Source of the DNA: Ignavibacteriaceae bacterium
Lineage (GTDB): Bacteria > Bacteroidota > Ignavibacteria > Ignavibacteriales > Ignavibacteriaceae
Assembly (NCBI GenBank): GCA_013360295.1
Contig: JABWCL010000006.1
Span: 95,535 to 159,534 of the forward strand
Length of the DNA: 64,000 bases
Reading direction: 5' to 3'
Shown: positions 1 to 8,524 of the stretch, one piece after another
How positions within the stretch are numbered: position 1 is the stretch's first letter
How the letters are laid out: every line of letters starts with the position of its first letter
Notes under the pieces: generated by a model
What the model saw: the letters and a program-made list of their open reading frames with translations, nothing else
The model's database searches: none
Told to the model about the DNA's origin: nothing
Made by a program: the position numbers and the translations under genes

Positions 1-526
1 AGTATGAAGTTACTCCCGCAATCGGCTCCCAGCTAAAGGTGGGGGTTGAGCTAGTAATAGATCCGCGGGGTGCGGTTGGGTTTGGCGCGGTCTGTGATTC
101 AACCACGAATTGAATTTCATTGGAATAATCAATTGCGGGATTGGACGCCGCGTTTGAGCGGATACCGCTCAGCGTATTCTGCGTTGAATTTGTTATTATT
201 CCGTAGTAACGCCCGATAGGCAGATTCAGAGGCGCCGTATTGGACTTGAATGCTTTTCTTTTTCCTGTTGTCGGGGTTGCGGCAAATGTGTAAACACCTG
301 ACGAAGTACCGACTTTTAGGTTTGCGCCTGTGGAGAGAGTCTTGTTCCATTCAAGGATGATGCTGTCGTTTGGGGCGTAGAAGAGCTTTAATTCGGGTTT
401 GGCTTTACCCGGCGTATAACCCTTCGGGGGCTGCGTTATAAACGTCTGCGCCGGCAGTAAGAAACTTATGCTGAATAGGAGGGCAATTGTTCTCAGAAGG
501 AAAAACTGTTTGTAACTGAATTGCAT
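1..526 (-). CDS. Secreted fibronectin-like protein, N-terminal part (cut by window edge)
   Basis: The reading frame opens at an ATG at 526-524 on the minus strand and stays open to position 1, giving 175 residues of an incomplete protein. The start MQFSYKQFFLLRTIALLF followed by a hydrophobic run and LLPAQ looks like a Sec signal peptide cut after AQ, a common form in this group. The mature part has a beta-rich domain (FYAPNDSIILEWNK near residues 50-62). Near residue 150 begins a PTFSWEPIAGVTSY motif, which is the opening of a fibronectin type III-like module; the same motif style recurs in the giant protein at 49387-62535. It is probably a large exported surface protein, but the C-terminus that would show a sorting domain lies outside the window. 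Function unknown. Confidence 0.75.
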   Translation of the reverse strand, partial: MQFSYKQFFLLRTIALLFSISFLLPAQTFITQPPKGYTPGKAKPELKLFYAPNDSIILEWNKTLSTGANLKVGTSSGVYTFAATPTTGKRKAFKSNTAPLNLPIGRYYGIITNSTQNTLSGIRSNAASNPAIDYSNEIQFVVESQTAPNPTAPRGSITSSTPTFSWEPIAGVTSY

Positions 527-698
527 AAACCTTCGCTTCCTGTAAAATATGAATATATAATAAACGACCGGTTTTAAGGTCCGGTTATTGCCTGTAAAAG
601 CAAACAATAGTAACAGTTAAAAATATCAATTCAGATAACCACTGACAAATAAAATCTTAATAATTCATATAAAACAATTTTTTTAAATCATTGAATTG

Positions 699-731
699 TT
701 TTGACTTTTAATAAAGGAATTCTTAACTTCG
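699..731 (+). promoter_or_regulatory. Candidate Bacteroidota-type promoter
   Basis: TTTTG at 699-703 and TAACTTCG at 724-731 are separated by 20 bases, close to the Bacteroidota consensus TTTG / TAnnTTTG with one mismatch. It precedes the ATG at 765. The 527-764 gap is AT-rich and lies between divergent genes; nothing else was recognised there. Inference from motif only. Confidence 0.3.
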
Positions 732-764
732 CCTTTTATTGATAAATTTATCCGGAGATTCCGT

Positions 765-1904
765 ATGAACCGGTTCGTAGTTGCTGTTTTCTGTTTCTGC
801 TTATATCAAACTGTTTTTCCGCAGAATGTTAAAGTTTCTGATTACAAGGTACCGGTGAGCGAGGCGCGGAATCTCAGGCTGAACGGTAACTGGAACTGGT
901 CGCAGCGGGGCGATAGCGTTACCTCCAACACAGCGAACAGTAATGTGGTCTTCCGGCAGTTCTATTCTTCTCTTCCTCTTGCTTGGAAATTTGACCTTGA
1001 CGCTACAGGCACAAAAACCTTCGAAAAATATTCCCATTCCATAAATACTGAAGCAAGTTTCAGAAAGTATATCTGGGATCATAATGACTGGTTTGGCACA
1101 ACCACCATCAAAGCGGATCATAAAAACACTTATCAGCAGATTAAATCTGACCTCTCGATCGGTTACGGTTACGGAAGGTATATCAATGCTACAGCGCTTG
1201 CCAAGGCAGTGCGTATTGAGGGACACCTTCTTGCCGACAGGGTCCTTTCACAATACCTTCCGAAAGAAACATTGATTGCAATAGCAAATATTATAGAAAG
1301 GCAGGATGAGTACCGCATCATCTACGGCGCCACGTACGAAACATACTGGTTTAATGATATCGAAAGAGAGATTAAAAAAGCAGGGTTTGAGTATGAGGTA
1401 GGTAAAACGGCTCTCGCTGTATTAAGAATGCGCCAGGTACTATTTGGCATAAACGAACTCGTCAATAACCGCTATTATGGCTGGCTTGTGTCAATGGGAT
1501 TCTCACAGCCCCTCTCCAAAGAAACCAAAGCCGTACCGGTCGGTAAACCCGAACTTCAGATCAAGGCCAGTTACTCATATCCGATAAGCTGGGAGCTTCA
1601 GGTAAACACAGATTTTGAGGTGAAAACACCGATTGATTCAGCGTTATTTAAGAAAGTTGATGTCAGCTCACTGACCGAATTTATCTATGAATTAGGGAGC
1701 CGGGTTAACTTTGTAGCCACTTACCGCTTAAACCTGCGTCAGCCGGCTGCCGGGGCTACTATAGATGATCACGTGATTAATGCTTCTTTTCTCTATTACA
1801 TAGAAAATAATATATCACTTACGGTTAACGGAAGCCTGTCAAAGTTCGGTGATACGCCGCAGATTTATACAACCTCACTTGGTTTGCAGTATAATCTGTT
1901 CTGA
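765..1904 (+). CDS. Putative outer-membrane beta-barrel protein
   Basis: A 379-residue protein with a short hydrophobic start (MNRFVVAVFCFCLYQTVF) ending in PQ, which fits a signal peptide. The rest has many alternating polar/aromatic stretches typical of amphipathic beta strands (for example YSYPISWELQVNTDFEV and FLYYIENNISLTVNGSLSKF) and ends in LGLQYNLF. A C-terminal aromatic residue after a strand is the usual outer-membrane insertion signal. A central stretch (about residues 150-230) is more helical. No named family was recognised. It stands alone, divergent from the gene cut by the left edge and convergent with rtcB. The outer-membrane location is inference from sequence pattern. Confidence 0.6.
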   Translation: MNRFVVAVFCFCLYQTVFPQNVKVSDYKVPVSEARNLRLNGNWNWSQRGDSVTSNTANSNVVFRQFYSSLPLAWKFDLDATGTKTFEKYSHSINTEASFRKYIWDHNDWFGTTTIKADHKNTYQQIKSDLSIGYGYGRYINATALAKAVRIEGHLLADRVLSQYLPKETLIAIANIIERQDEYRIIYGATYETYWFNDIEREIKKAGFEYEVGKTALAVLRMRQVLFGINELVNNRYYGWLVSMGFSQPLSKETKAVPVGKPELQIKASYSYPISWELQVNTDFEVKTPIDSALFKKVDVSSLTEFIYELGSRVNFVATYRLNLRQPAAGATIDDHVINASFLYYIENNISLTVNGSLSKFGDTPQIYTTSLGLQYNLF

Positions 1905-1946
1905 TTTATTACTGACTTTTCAGCCGCCTGGCTTCATAAAAAGAGT

Positions 1947-3113
1947 CTAACCTTTTACTACTGCCAGAGGAGAGAGTTCTACGAGTATATCCACAAGGTC
2001 TTCCTGGTTTCGCATAACCATATCTATATCTTTATATGCGCCGGGAGCTTCATCAAGACTGCTTTTTGACCGGAGCGCGTGGATTATTCCCAACCTATCA
2101 AGTTTTTCTTTTTCCTCATTAAATGAGAGAGTGTTAATTGCCTGGTTTCGGCCTAGTTTTCTTCCGGCTCCGTGAGAGCACGAAGTGAAACTCTCGCGGT
2201 TACCTTTTCCTTTTACAATATAGCTTTTAGTTCCCTGCGAGCCGGGGATAATGCCCGTCTCACCATCCTGTGCACTGGTTGCTCCCTTGCGGTGAACAAC
2301 CACATTATGCCCAAAATGCTTTTCCACTGCCGCGTAATTATGAGGTATATTAATCAGCGGCTCATACTTTATCCCGCCCGTAATAACAGATTCAAGAGCC
2401 TCTTTGACTCGTTCAATCATTAATTTTCTGTTGGCGAGCGCGAACTTTATGCAGTAGTTCATTTCACGAAGATACTGTGTTCCTTCATCAGAATCAATGG
2501 GTAGGAATGCCAACTGCCATTCCTTCGGCACGCCGGTTTTCCATCTTTCATTCAGCTGTGTCGCAAGCTTATTATAGTAGGCCGCGGCTTTAAAGCCGAT
2601 GTTTCTGCTGCCGGAGTGGACCATCATCCACAAGAAACCTTCGCGGTCTCTCTGGATTTCTATGAAGTGGTTACCCCCGCCGAGTGTCCCAACCTGCGTG
2701 AGTGCGTTTTCGTACTCCTCATCAACAATTATTGTCCCTTTTGTTTCTTCATCCGGCATCAGCGATTCATCCTGCTTCCTCTGGTGGTGCTTCATACCAA
2801 CGGGGATCAGTTCGCGGATCCGGCTCATTACTTTTTTGAGAGTTTCGGCTTCAATCGAAGTGAGAGATGTTTTTACGGCACACATCCCGCAGCCGATATC
2901 TACGCCGACCGCGTTCGGGATCACATAATCCTTCGCCGCGAATACTCCCCCTATAGGCATACCAAACCCGACGTGGCTATCGGGCATTATTGAAACGTGC
3001 TTAAACGCAAAGGGAAGGTTGGCAAGGTTTTTCGCCTGCTTTAATGTATCCTCGTCAAGTTCGTCGAGCCACAGTTTTATCGGAATTTTTTCAGTCGTAA
3101 TTACTTTTTTCAT
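1947..3113 (-). CDS. rtcB: RNA ligase RtcB
   Basis: 388 residues, close to the size of bacterial RtcB. The family joins RNA 2',3'-cyclic phosphate or 3'-phosphate ends to 5'-OH ends using GTP and Mn2+, in tRNA repair or splicing. The conserved blocks are present in order: PDSHVGFGMPIGG (44-56), VDIGCGM with metal Cys75, LGGGNHF with His149, HSGSR with His166, PHNYAAVE with His258, HRKGATSA (274-281) and SCSHGAGRKLGR, whose His314 matches the guanylylated histidine. The C-terminal EAPGAYKDID block is also intact. No rtcA, rtcR or archease gene is adjacent. The gene faces away from the DUF386-type gene to its right. The identification is secure; the physiological substrate is not shown. Confidence 0.95.
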   Translation of the reverse strand: MKKVITTEKIPIKLWLDELDEDTLKQAKNLANLPFAFKHVSIMPDSHVGFGMPIGGVFAAKDYVIPNAVGVDIGCGMCAVKTSLTSIEAETLKKVMSRIRELIPVGMKHHQRKQDESLMPDEETKGTIIVDEEYENALTQVGTLGGGNHFIEIQRDREGFLWMMVHSGSRNIGFKAAAYYNKLATQLNERWKTGVPKEWQLAFLPIDSDEGTQYLREMNYCIKFALANRKLMIERVKEALESVITGGIKYEPLINIPHNYAAVEKHFGHNVVVHRKGATSAQDGETGIIPGSQGTKSYIVKGKGNRESFTSCSHGAGRKLGRNQAINTLSFNEEKEKLDRLGIIHALRSKSSLDEAPGAYKDIDMVMRNQEDLVDILVELSPLAVVKG

Positions 3114-3207
3114 TCGGGCGCATTCAATAATAATTGCTAATTTAACAGGTCAACGGAACAATTTTCCTTGTTCATTCATATAACTATTAATAAAAATAAT
3201 CATTAGT

Positions 3208-3654
3208 ATGATCATAGACACCCTAAATAATTACGGCTCTTACACTCATCTGAATTCACTTTTCGAGGCGGGGTTCGATTTCCTGAAATCAAATGATCTG
3301 AAGGAGATGCCTGCCGGGACTTATGAAATCTCCGGTAAAGACTGTTACGCTATTGTATCGGAAGCAAAAGGAAAGAATCCCGAAGATGCCGTGCTGGAAG
3401 CGCACAGGAAATATATTGATATTCAGTATCTCGTTGCGGGAAAGGAAAAAATTGGCTGGCGGCCGGTTGATTTCTGTGGTTTGGTTTTAGAAGAATATAA
3501 CGAAGAAAAGGACTTTATGCTTTTTAAGGATGCACCGGATTTTTATATTAACCTGCGCGAAAACTATTACACAATCTTTTTCCCGGGTGACGCGCACGCT
3601 CCTATGATCTCTGATGGCATAGTTAAAAAAGTAGTAGTAAAAGTAAGGATTTGA
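3208..3654 (+). CDS. YhcH/YjgK/YiaL family protein (DUF386)
   Basis: 148 residues spanning the whole family length. Recognisable features are the EAHRKYIDIQYLVAGKEKIGW block (about residues 71-91) and the C-terminal IFFPGDAHAPMI block (about 125-136), which holds the conserved His and Asp of the cupin-like fold. Relatives such as YhcH and EbgC are linked to sugar or sialic-acid catabolism and sugar anomer handling; the exact reaction is mostly unproven. No sugar-catabolic genes surround it, so no substrate can be inferred. It lies only a few bases upstream of the next gene and is probably co-transcribed with it. Confidence 0.85.
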   Translation: MIIDTLNNYGSYTHLNSLFEAGFDFLKSNDLKEMPAGTYEISGKDCYAIVSEAKGKNPEDAVLEAHRKYIDIQYLVAGKEKIGWRPVDFCGLVLEEYNEEKDFMLFKDAPDFYINLRENYYTIFFPGDAHAPMISDGIVKKVVVKVRI

Positions 3655-3658
3655 GTTG

Positions 3659-4123
3659 ATGTACAGACTGATATTTATCATACTCTTGACTTTATCATAC
3701 TGTGTACAGTCATCCGCCCAGCAGGATGAACTTTTCAACAGGCTGCCGGGTGTGTGGGAAATGAAGAAGGAAAAGTCGTCGGTCATTGAAGAATGGGAAA
3801 TAATATCGCAGTATGAAATGAGCGGGAAGAGCTATATGGTAATGGGAAAGGACACAACCCTGCTCGAGACGATTACGATCAGGAAATCTAAATCCGGGCT
3901 GGAGTATATGCCTGTCGTTACAGGCCAGAACAAGAATAAAGCGGTCCGGTTTTTACTGAAGCCAAAACCTGTCGGGGCATTTATTTTTGAAAACAAAAAA
4001 CACGACTATCCTCAGAGAATAATTTACAGGTTTATCAGTGATGATTCCCTGCACGCAAGGATTGAAGGTAAGAAGAAGGGGAAGAAGAGAAGCGGGGATT
4101 TTTATTATGGACGGATTGAATAG
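3659..4123 (+). CDS. DUF6265-like secreted protein
   Basis: 154 residues from the ATG at 3659; a TTG directly before it (3656) would add one residue, but ATG is the simpler choice. The N-terminus MYRLIFIILLTLSYCVQSSAQ is a signal peptide ending in SAQ, so the product is exported. The mature part has LPGVWEM near the start and FENKKHDYPQRIIYRF near residues 108-123, a pattern seen in DUF6265 proteins, a lipocalin-like beta-barrel family of unknown function. The C-terminus is very basic (GKKKGKKRSGD). It follows the DUF386 gene by four bases. Function unknown. Confidence 0.7.
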   Translation: MYRLIFIILLTLSYCVQSSAQQDELFNRLPGVWEMKKEKSSVIEEWEIISQYEMSGKSYMVMGKDTTLLETITIRKSKSGLEYMPVVTGQNKNKAVRFLLKPKPVGAFIFENKKHDYPQRIIYRFISDDSLHARIEGKKKGKKRSGDFYYGRIE

Positions 4124-4224
4124 CTTTATATAATGGGAACACAGATAACACAGAGCAAGCAGATTGTCATAGATTGCAAAATGAATTGTATTATTAAAAA
4201 CTTGTATTTTATTTCCGGAGCTTT

Positions 4225-5697
4225 ATGAACCACATACCAGAAGAATTTAATACCTTTCTCGGTCCGAAAGCAGAGAATGCGGAATTATTAACGCGCCTGA
4301 TTAATAAGGTTATTGAAACGCAGGCTAACTGGCGGAAGAGCGCTTATCCTTATGACCAGGGTTTGTTTGACCCAGACACGCATACCTGTTTCAGGCTTGA
4401 AGAGGAACTGGATAAATTTCTTGAGAGGAGTAAAAAGAATTTTCCATATTTCCATCCACGCTATATGGCACAGATGCTGAAGGATCCGTCGCTCCCGACG
4501 GTGCTGGGTATGCTTACTTTTGTTCTTTCTAATCCGAATAATCACGCTTACGAAGGGGGGCCTGTCACTACCGAGATGGAGATGGAGGTAACTGATATGC
4601 TCCTGAAGATGTGCGGATATAAAGAAGGATGGGGGCACCTGGCAAGCGGCGGGTCGCTGGCAAATATGGAGGCGCTCTGGGCGGCAAGGGATTATTATAA
4701 ACAGGGTCACGTGTTCTTCTCAGAGGTGTCACACTATTCGTGGAAAAGGATCTGCACTATACTAAGAATAGGTGAATTCTCGGAAATAGCTGTTGACCGG
4801 AATTTCAGGATGGACCTCAATAAACTTGAGGACGAACTGAAGATGAAAAAGGCTATGTTTGTAATGGCAAATTGTGGCTCTACGGGTACGGGAAGTGTTG
4901 ACGATCTTGAAGGGATTCTATCGCTTAAGGAGAAGTACGGTTTTCATTTGCATATTGACGCGGCTTACGGCGGCTTTTTCCGCACGCTCCTGATTGATGA
5001 AAACGGCGGAGAGATAAATTCTGCCGGTGAAACGGTGCTCTCCGAACACACCTTCAGGCAGTTGAAGGCGATTGAACGGTCGGACTCAATAACGATTGAC
5101 CCGCATAAACAGGGATTGATCTCCTACGGCGCGGGCGCGGTACTTTACAAGAATGAGAAACTCCGGAACGTCATTCTTAATACCGCCCCCTACACCTACC
5201 ACAAAACGGATAAACCGAACATTGGTATGTTCAGCCTTGAGGGGAGCCGTCCCGGAGCTATGGCAGCGGCCTGCTATCTTACATATAAAGTGCTACCGCT
5301 TAACAATGCCGGAGTCGGGGGAGTCATCGGTAACTGCATTTCCGCATCCCGGAAATTATATGAGATGCTCTCTCAAAGCAATAAGTACAAAAACCTAACG
5401 TATCCTGATCTTGATATTAATTGTTTCTACAAAACCGATAACGGGAATACGATAGATGAGATCAATACTGCGACGCTTGCCATTTATAATCAGTTCAGTG
5501 TCGAAGCGGAAAACCCGGAGTTTATCCTTTCCAAATTTGTTTTGCCGTCGGAAACTGCATGCAGATTATTCCCCGAATACTCTAACCCGCATAACCACAA
5601 CTTTAACTCACTCAGGGCAGTGCTTATGAAACACTGGTACACGATGAAAGATTTTTATTATCTGAAAGAGCTTGTTGAGAAACTGGAGGAAATTTAG
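4225..5697 (+). CDS. Group II PLP-dependent decarboxylase
   Basis: 490 residues of the pyridoxal-phosphate decarboxylase superfamily that includes glutamate, tyrosine and aromatic L-amino-acid decarboxylases. Visible landmarks are NPNNHAYEGGPVTTEME (substrate/cofactor pocket), HLASGGSLANMEALWAAR, HIDAAYGGFF with the cofactor-stacking region and Asp245, and SITIDPHKQGLISYGAG with the Schiff-base Lys295. SD-like GGAG lies upstream of the ATG. The NPNN...EGGP block resembles tyrosine-decarboxylase-like members more than GadB, but the substrate cannot be fixed by eye. No antiporter gene is adjacent, so an acid-resistance cassette is not indicated. Cytoplasmic. Confidence 0.85.
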   Translation: MNHIPEEFNTFLGPKAENAELLTRLINKVIETQANWRKSAYPYDQGLFDPDTHTCFRLEEELDKFLERSKKNFPYFHPRYMAQMLKDPSLPTVLGMLTFVLSNPNNHAYEGGPVTTEMEMEVTDMLLKMCGYKEGWGHLASGGSLANMEALWAARDYYKQGHVFFSEVSHYSWKRICTILRIGEFSEIAVDRNFRMDLNKLEDELKMKKAMFVMANCGSTGTGSVDDLEGILSLKEKYGFHLHIDAAYGGFFRTLLIDENGGEINSAGETVLSEHTFRQLKAIERSDSITIDPHKQGLISYGAGAVLYKNEKLRNVILNTAPYTYHKTDKPNIGMFSLEGSRPGAMAAACYLTYKVLPLNNAGVGGVIGNCISASRKLYEMLSQSNKYKNLTYPDLDINCFYKTDNGNTIDEINTATLAIYNQFSVEAENPEFILSKFVLPSETACRLFPEYSNPHNHNFNSLRAVLMKHWYTMKDFYYLKELVEKLEEI

Positions 5698-5867
5698 CGA
5701 TTGATTTCCGGTTCAATATGTGCGGGTCATCTTTAGTTTTAGGTGTACTAATAGTCATTGAAGAAGTTATCTTTGAAATCCATAGGAAGGGTACATCAGA
5801 TTTTTCAAGACCCGGTTAATATTTCCCGCCATTTTCATATCTTTGACAGTTAATTTGAAAAATATAT

Positions 5868-6602
5868 ATGATAGAGATTAAAGGATTACATAAAGCCTTC
5901 GGGACCAAAAAGGTGCTTAACGGAGTTGACCTCACCATTAATGACGGTGAGACCTTAGTTATAGTAGGGCGCAGCGGCTGCGGCAAGAGCGTTATGCTTA
6001 AACACATAGTCGGGCTTCTTCATCCTGACCAGGGCATTGTTAAGGTGCGCGGGAAGAATATTCACGAGATCTCCCGCAAAGAGCTTTATGATACCAGGCG
6101 CCTCTTCGGATTTTTATTCCAGGGCGCTGCCTTATTTGACTCGCTGACCGTAGGTGAAAATGTATCAATGCCCCTGGAAGAATCGGCAGTGCCTCCTTCA
6201 AAGGAGGAAATGAACCGTCTTGTTGCAGAGAAACTTGAACTTGTCGGACTGCCGGGGACAGAAAAATTAAAACCAGCGGAATTATCGGGCGGTATGAGGA
6301 AACGAGTTGGTCTTGCCCGGGCGCTGGTAACTAACCCGGCGTATATCTTATATGATGAACCGACTACAGGCCTTGATCCTATAATGTCAGATTCGATAGA
6401 TAATCTTATTAAAGAACTCGCGGGTAAACTGAAAGTAACCTCTATTGTTGTTACCCACGATATGTTCAGTGTGAAAAATGTGGCCGACCGTGTGGCAATG
6501 ATGCACGAAGGAGTTGTTTACTTTACGGGTTCTCCGGACTCGCTGCTTAATTCTACCGACCATACCATTTATGAATTTATCAGGCGTACCGAAACTCTGT
6601 AA
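5868..6602 (+). CDS. MlaF-like ABC transporter ATP-binding protein
   Basis: 244 residues, a single nucleotide-binding domain. Walker A GRSGCGKS is at 34-41, the ABC signature LSGGMRKRVGLARAL near 139-153, Walker B YILYDEPTTGLDP near 160-172 and the switch-histidine block VVTHDM after it. SGCGKSVMLKHIVGLL and GGMRKR are typical of the MlaF/MKL subfamily, which powers phospholipid or lipid transport between the membranes with MlaE and MlaD. Neither an MlaE-type permease nor an MCE protein gene is beside it, so the partners must be encoded elsewhere. Upstream 5698-5867 shows no other feature. Confidence 0.85.
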   Translation: MIEIKGLHKAFGTKKVLNGVDLTINDGETLVIVGRSGCGKSVMLKHIVGLLHPDQGIVKVRGKNIHEISRKELYDTRRLFGFLFQGAALFDSLTVGENVSMPLEESAVPPSKEEMNRLVAEKLELVGLPGTEKLKPAELSGGMRKRVGLARALVTNPAYILYDEPTTGLDPIMSDSIDNLIKELAGKLKVTSIVVTHDMFSVKNVADRVAMMHEGVVYFTGSPDSLLNSTDHTIYEFIRRTETL

Positions 6603-6767
6603 TTTTTTTCTGAACCGGCTGGAACTTTCTCGGCCGTAATTGAGATGGATGTGTGTTTTTAAGGTAACCTCCGTTTTCCCTTTCTTTTCTTATATTGGAA
6701 AGAGGCTTAAGCTTAATTTGATTTTTATTAAGAATTAGATTAAACAGACAAATTTTTAAGGAATTTA

Positions 6768-7115
6768 GTGAACGAGAGAGAACTTGAGATTGATGAACTG
6801 AGTGAAAGGTTTAATCAGTCCCACCAGATAGATATTAGTGTTCTGCCGAAAGGCGCCAAAATTGTACTTCTTACCGGAAACTCCACATACTGGCTGGAGA
6901 TGGTATATCCCCCGAAAGGAAAAGTTAAGGCTAGCGGAGGCATTTTTAAGGATGCCGGAAAAGACGGAATTATCACTTACGTCCTCGGTTCGCGGCTGAA
7001 TGACAAGGATACAATTAGCCTGCAGCTAATCGTCGGGATGAACTGTGTGTTTGAAAATAACATAATCACATCCCCGATCCAGAAGTTATTTATTGAACCT
7101 ATGAAACTGAAGTAA
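6768..7115 (+). CDS. Hypothetical protein, 115 residues
   Basis: Starts at GTG 6768 with an AAGGAA ribosome-binding site 5-10 bases upstream, so the start is well supported. The protein is soluble, without a signal peptide or membrane segment, and is rich in beta-forming stretches (KGAKIVLLTGNSTYWLEMVY, TISLQLIVGMNCVF). The first 18 residues are acidic and helical. I do not recognise the family. It sits between the MlaF-like ATPase and the Crp/Fnr-type regulator with gaps of 165 and 56 bases, so co-transcription with the regulator is possible. No function is proposed. Confidence 0.65.
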   Translation: MNERELEIDELSERFNQSHQIDISVLPKGAKIVLLTGNSTYWLEMVYPPKGKVKASGGIFKDAGKDGIITYVLGSRLNDKDTISLQLIVGMNCVFENNIITSPIQKLFIEPMKLK

Positions 7116-7171
7116 GTTATTTGTGGGCTCGGTATCAGATCAGGTAAAGAAACTTAGATAGCAGCCGGCAG

Positions 7172-7762
7172 TTGAATTCACAAAAACTCATCGAGAGCAT
7201 AAAAGCAATTGTTCCCCTGGAAGCAGAGGAAGAAAAACTTATATCTTCTTATCTTACCGGCCGCCGCATCAGGAAACGGCAGTTCCTCCTCCACGAAAAC
7301 CAGATCGCTAAAACAGCGGCTTTTGTACTTTCAGGGTGCCTCCGGAGTTATTCAATAGATGAAAACGGATTTGAACACGTGCTTCAGTTTGCGCCGGTTA
7401 ACTGGTGGGTCAGCGATATGTACAGTTTCATTTCTCAGAAAGAAAGCAGGCTGAATATAGATGCCATCCTTGATTCCGAAGTTTTACTCTTCTCACGCGA
7501 GAATCAGCTCGAGCTCTTTGATAAAGTCCCGAAAACAGAACGTTATTTCAGGATCCTTACAGAAAAATCTTTGGTCAGCAGCCACCAGCGCCTGCTCGAT
7601 AATCTTAGTATCCCCGCCAGAAAACGTTATGAGAAATTTTGTGCGGTTTATCCCTCACTAATAAATAAACTGCCGCAAAAACAAATTGCGTCCTTCATCG
7701 GCATTACTCCCGAATTCCTCAGCAAGATACGCGGCGAACTGCATAACCGCAAAAAATCTTAA
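7172..7762 (+). CDS. Crp/Fnr family transcriptional regulator
   Basis: 196 residues with the layout of the Bacteroidota branch of the Crp/Fnr superfamily: a cyclic-nucleotide-binding-like beta roll (about 1-120), a dimer helix (about 125-150) and a C-terminal helix-turn-helix with LPQKQIASFIGITPEFLSKIRGEL. There is no cluster of N-terminal cysteines, so an Fnr-type iron-sulfur sensor is unlikely, and the cAMP-contact residues of E. coli Crp are not evident. The start is TTG at 7172; no better ATG lies nearby. The next gene is yceI, with a palindrome in the gap that is a plausible binding site. Regulators of this type beside yceI-like genes are seen in Bacteroidota; the regulatory link here is inference. 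Confidence 0.85.
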   Translation: MNSQKLIESIKAIVPLEAEEEKLISSYLTGRRIRKRQFLLHENQIAKTAAFVLSGCLRSYSIDENGFEHVLQFAPVNWWVSDMYSFISQKESRLNIDAILDSEVLLFSRENQLELFDKVPKTERYFRILTEKSLVSSHQRLLDNLSIPARKRYEKFCAVYPSLINKLPQKQIASFIGITPEFLSKIRGELHNRKKS

Positions 7763-7821
7763 TCTGGTTTAATAAAATTTCCTAATCTGCTTTATTTTTA
7801 TCCGGGCTCGGGCAGCCTAAA

Positions 7822-7842
7822 TTTGAGTATTGATTATTCAAA
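7822..7842. promoter_or_regulatory. Imperfect palindrome TTTGA-N11-TCAAA
   Basis: TTTGA at 7822-7826 and TCAAA at 7838-7842 form a 21-base inverted repeat upstream of the stronger palindrome at 7866-7889. It may be a second weak site or part of the promoter (TTTG is also a -33 element in Bacteroidota). Weak evidence. Confidence 0.25.
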
Positions 7843-7865
7843 AACAGGAACCTAAAACATTACGT

Positions 7866-7889
7866 TTCTGTTTCAATACTTAAACAGAA
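7866..7889. promoter_or_regulatory. Candidate Crp/Fnr-type operator upstream of yceI
   Basis: A perfect 8-base inverted repeat TTCTGTTT-N8-AAACAGAA, total 24 bases, ends 35 bases before the yceI-like ATG. Symmetric sites of 22-24 bases are the usual target shape for Crp/Fnr dimers, and a regulator of that family is encoded immediately upstream. The half-site differs from E. coli Crp (TGTGA) and Fnr (TTGAT). Confidence 0.5.
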
Positions 7890-7924
7890 GAAAAATTTAT
7901 AAACAATAAAGAAAGGAAAACTAA

Positions 7925-8458
7925 ATGTCAAATTCAGTATGGGCAATTGACCCCTCACATTCAGAAATCGGATTCAAAGTTAAACATATGATGTTTACCA
8001 ACGTTTCCGGTAAATTCAACACATTCGAAGCTGAGATTACAAACCAGGATGATAAGTTTGAAAGCTCTGCAATTTCTTTTACCGCGGATGTAAAATCCAT
8101 TGATACTGCCAGCGGCGACAGGGATAACCACCTCAGAAGCGCTGACTTCTTCGATGTTGAGAAATTCCCATCATTAAAATTTGTATCAACCGGGATGCAG
8201 AAGTTAAGTGAAACAGAATATAAAGTTACCGGTGATTTTACTATCAAAGACGTAACAAAGCCAATTACCCTTGATGCCGAGTACAGCGGACTGATGAAAG
8301 ACCCCTGGGGAAATACGAGGGCGGGTTTCATCCTGAACGGAAAAATTAACAGAAAAGATTTTGGCCTAACCTGGAATGCCGCGCTTGAAACTGGCGGAGT
8401 ACTTGTAGGTGAAGATGTTAAACTTGTTTGTGAAATTCAGCTGGTAAAGAAAGCGTAA
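7925..8458 (+). CDS. YceI family protein
   Basis: 177 residues covering the whole YceI lipocalin-like domain. Landmarks are WAIDPSHSEIGFKVKHMM at the N-terminus, the DNHLRSADFFDVEKFP block (about residues 62-77), TIKDVTKPITLDAEY and NRKDFGLTWNAALETGGVLVGEDV near the C-terminus. YceI proteins bind polyisoprenoid lipids such as ubiquinone precursors. E. coli YceI is periplasmic, but this copy has no signal peptide, so it is probably cytoplasmic. SD AAAGGAAAA lies just upstream of the ATG. It follows the Crp/Fnr-type regulator and carries a palindromic operator candidate in its leader. Confidence 0.9.
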   Translation: MSNSVWAIDPSHSEIGFKVKHMMFTNVSGKFNTFEAEITNQDDKFESSAISFTADVKSIDTASGDRDNHLRSADFFDVEKFPSLKFVSTGMQKLSETEYKVTGDFTIKDVTKPITLDAEYSGLMKDPWGNTRAGFILNGKINRKDFGLTWNAALETGGVLVGEDVKLVCEIQLVKKA

Positions 8459-8472
8459 GCTCTTATCAATTC

Positions 8473-8512
8473 AGGGTGCAGTGCTCAATTAATTGGCGCT
8501 GCACCCTTTTAT
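8473..8512 (+). terminator. Intrinsic terminator after yceI
   Basis: AGGGTGCAG (8473-8481) pairs with CTGCACCCT (8499-8507), followed by TTTTAT. The loop contains the smaller palindrome CAATTAATTG. It lies 15 bases after the yceI stop and separates it from the convergent epimerase gene. Confidence 0.75.
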
Positions 8513-8524
8513 ATTTTAAATACC

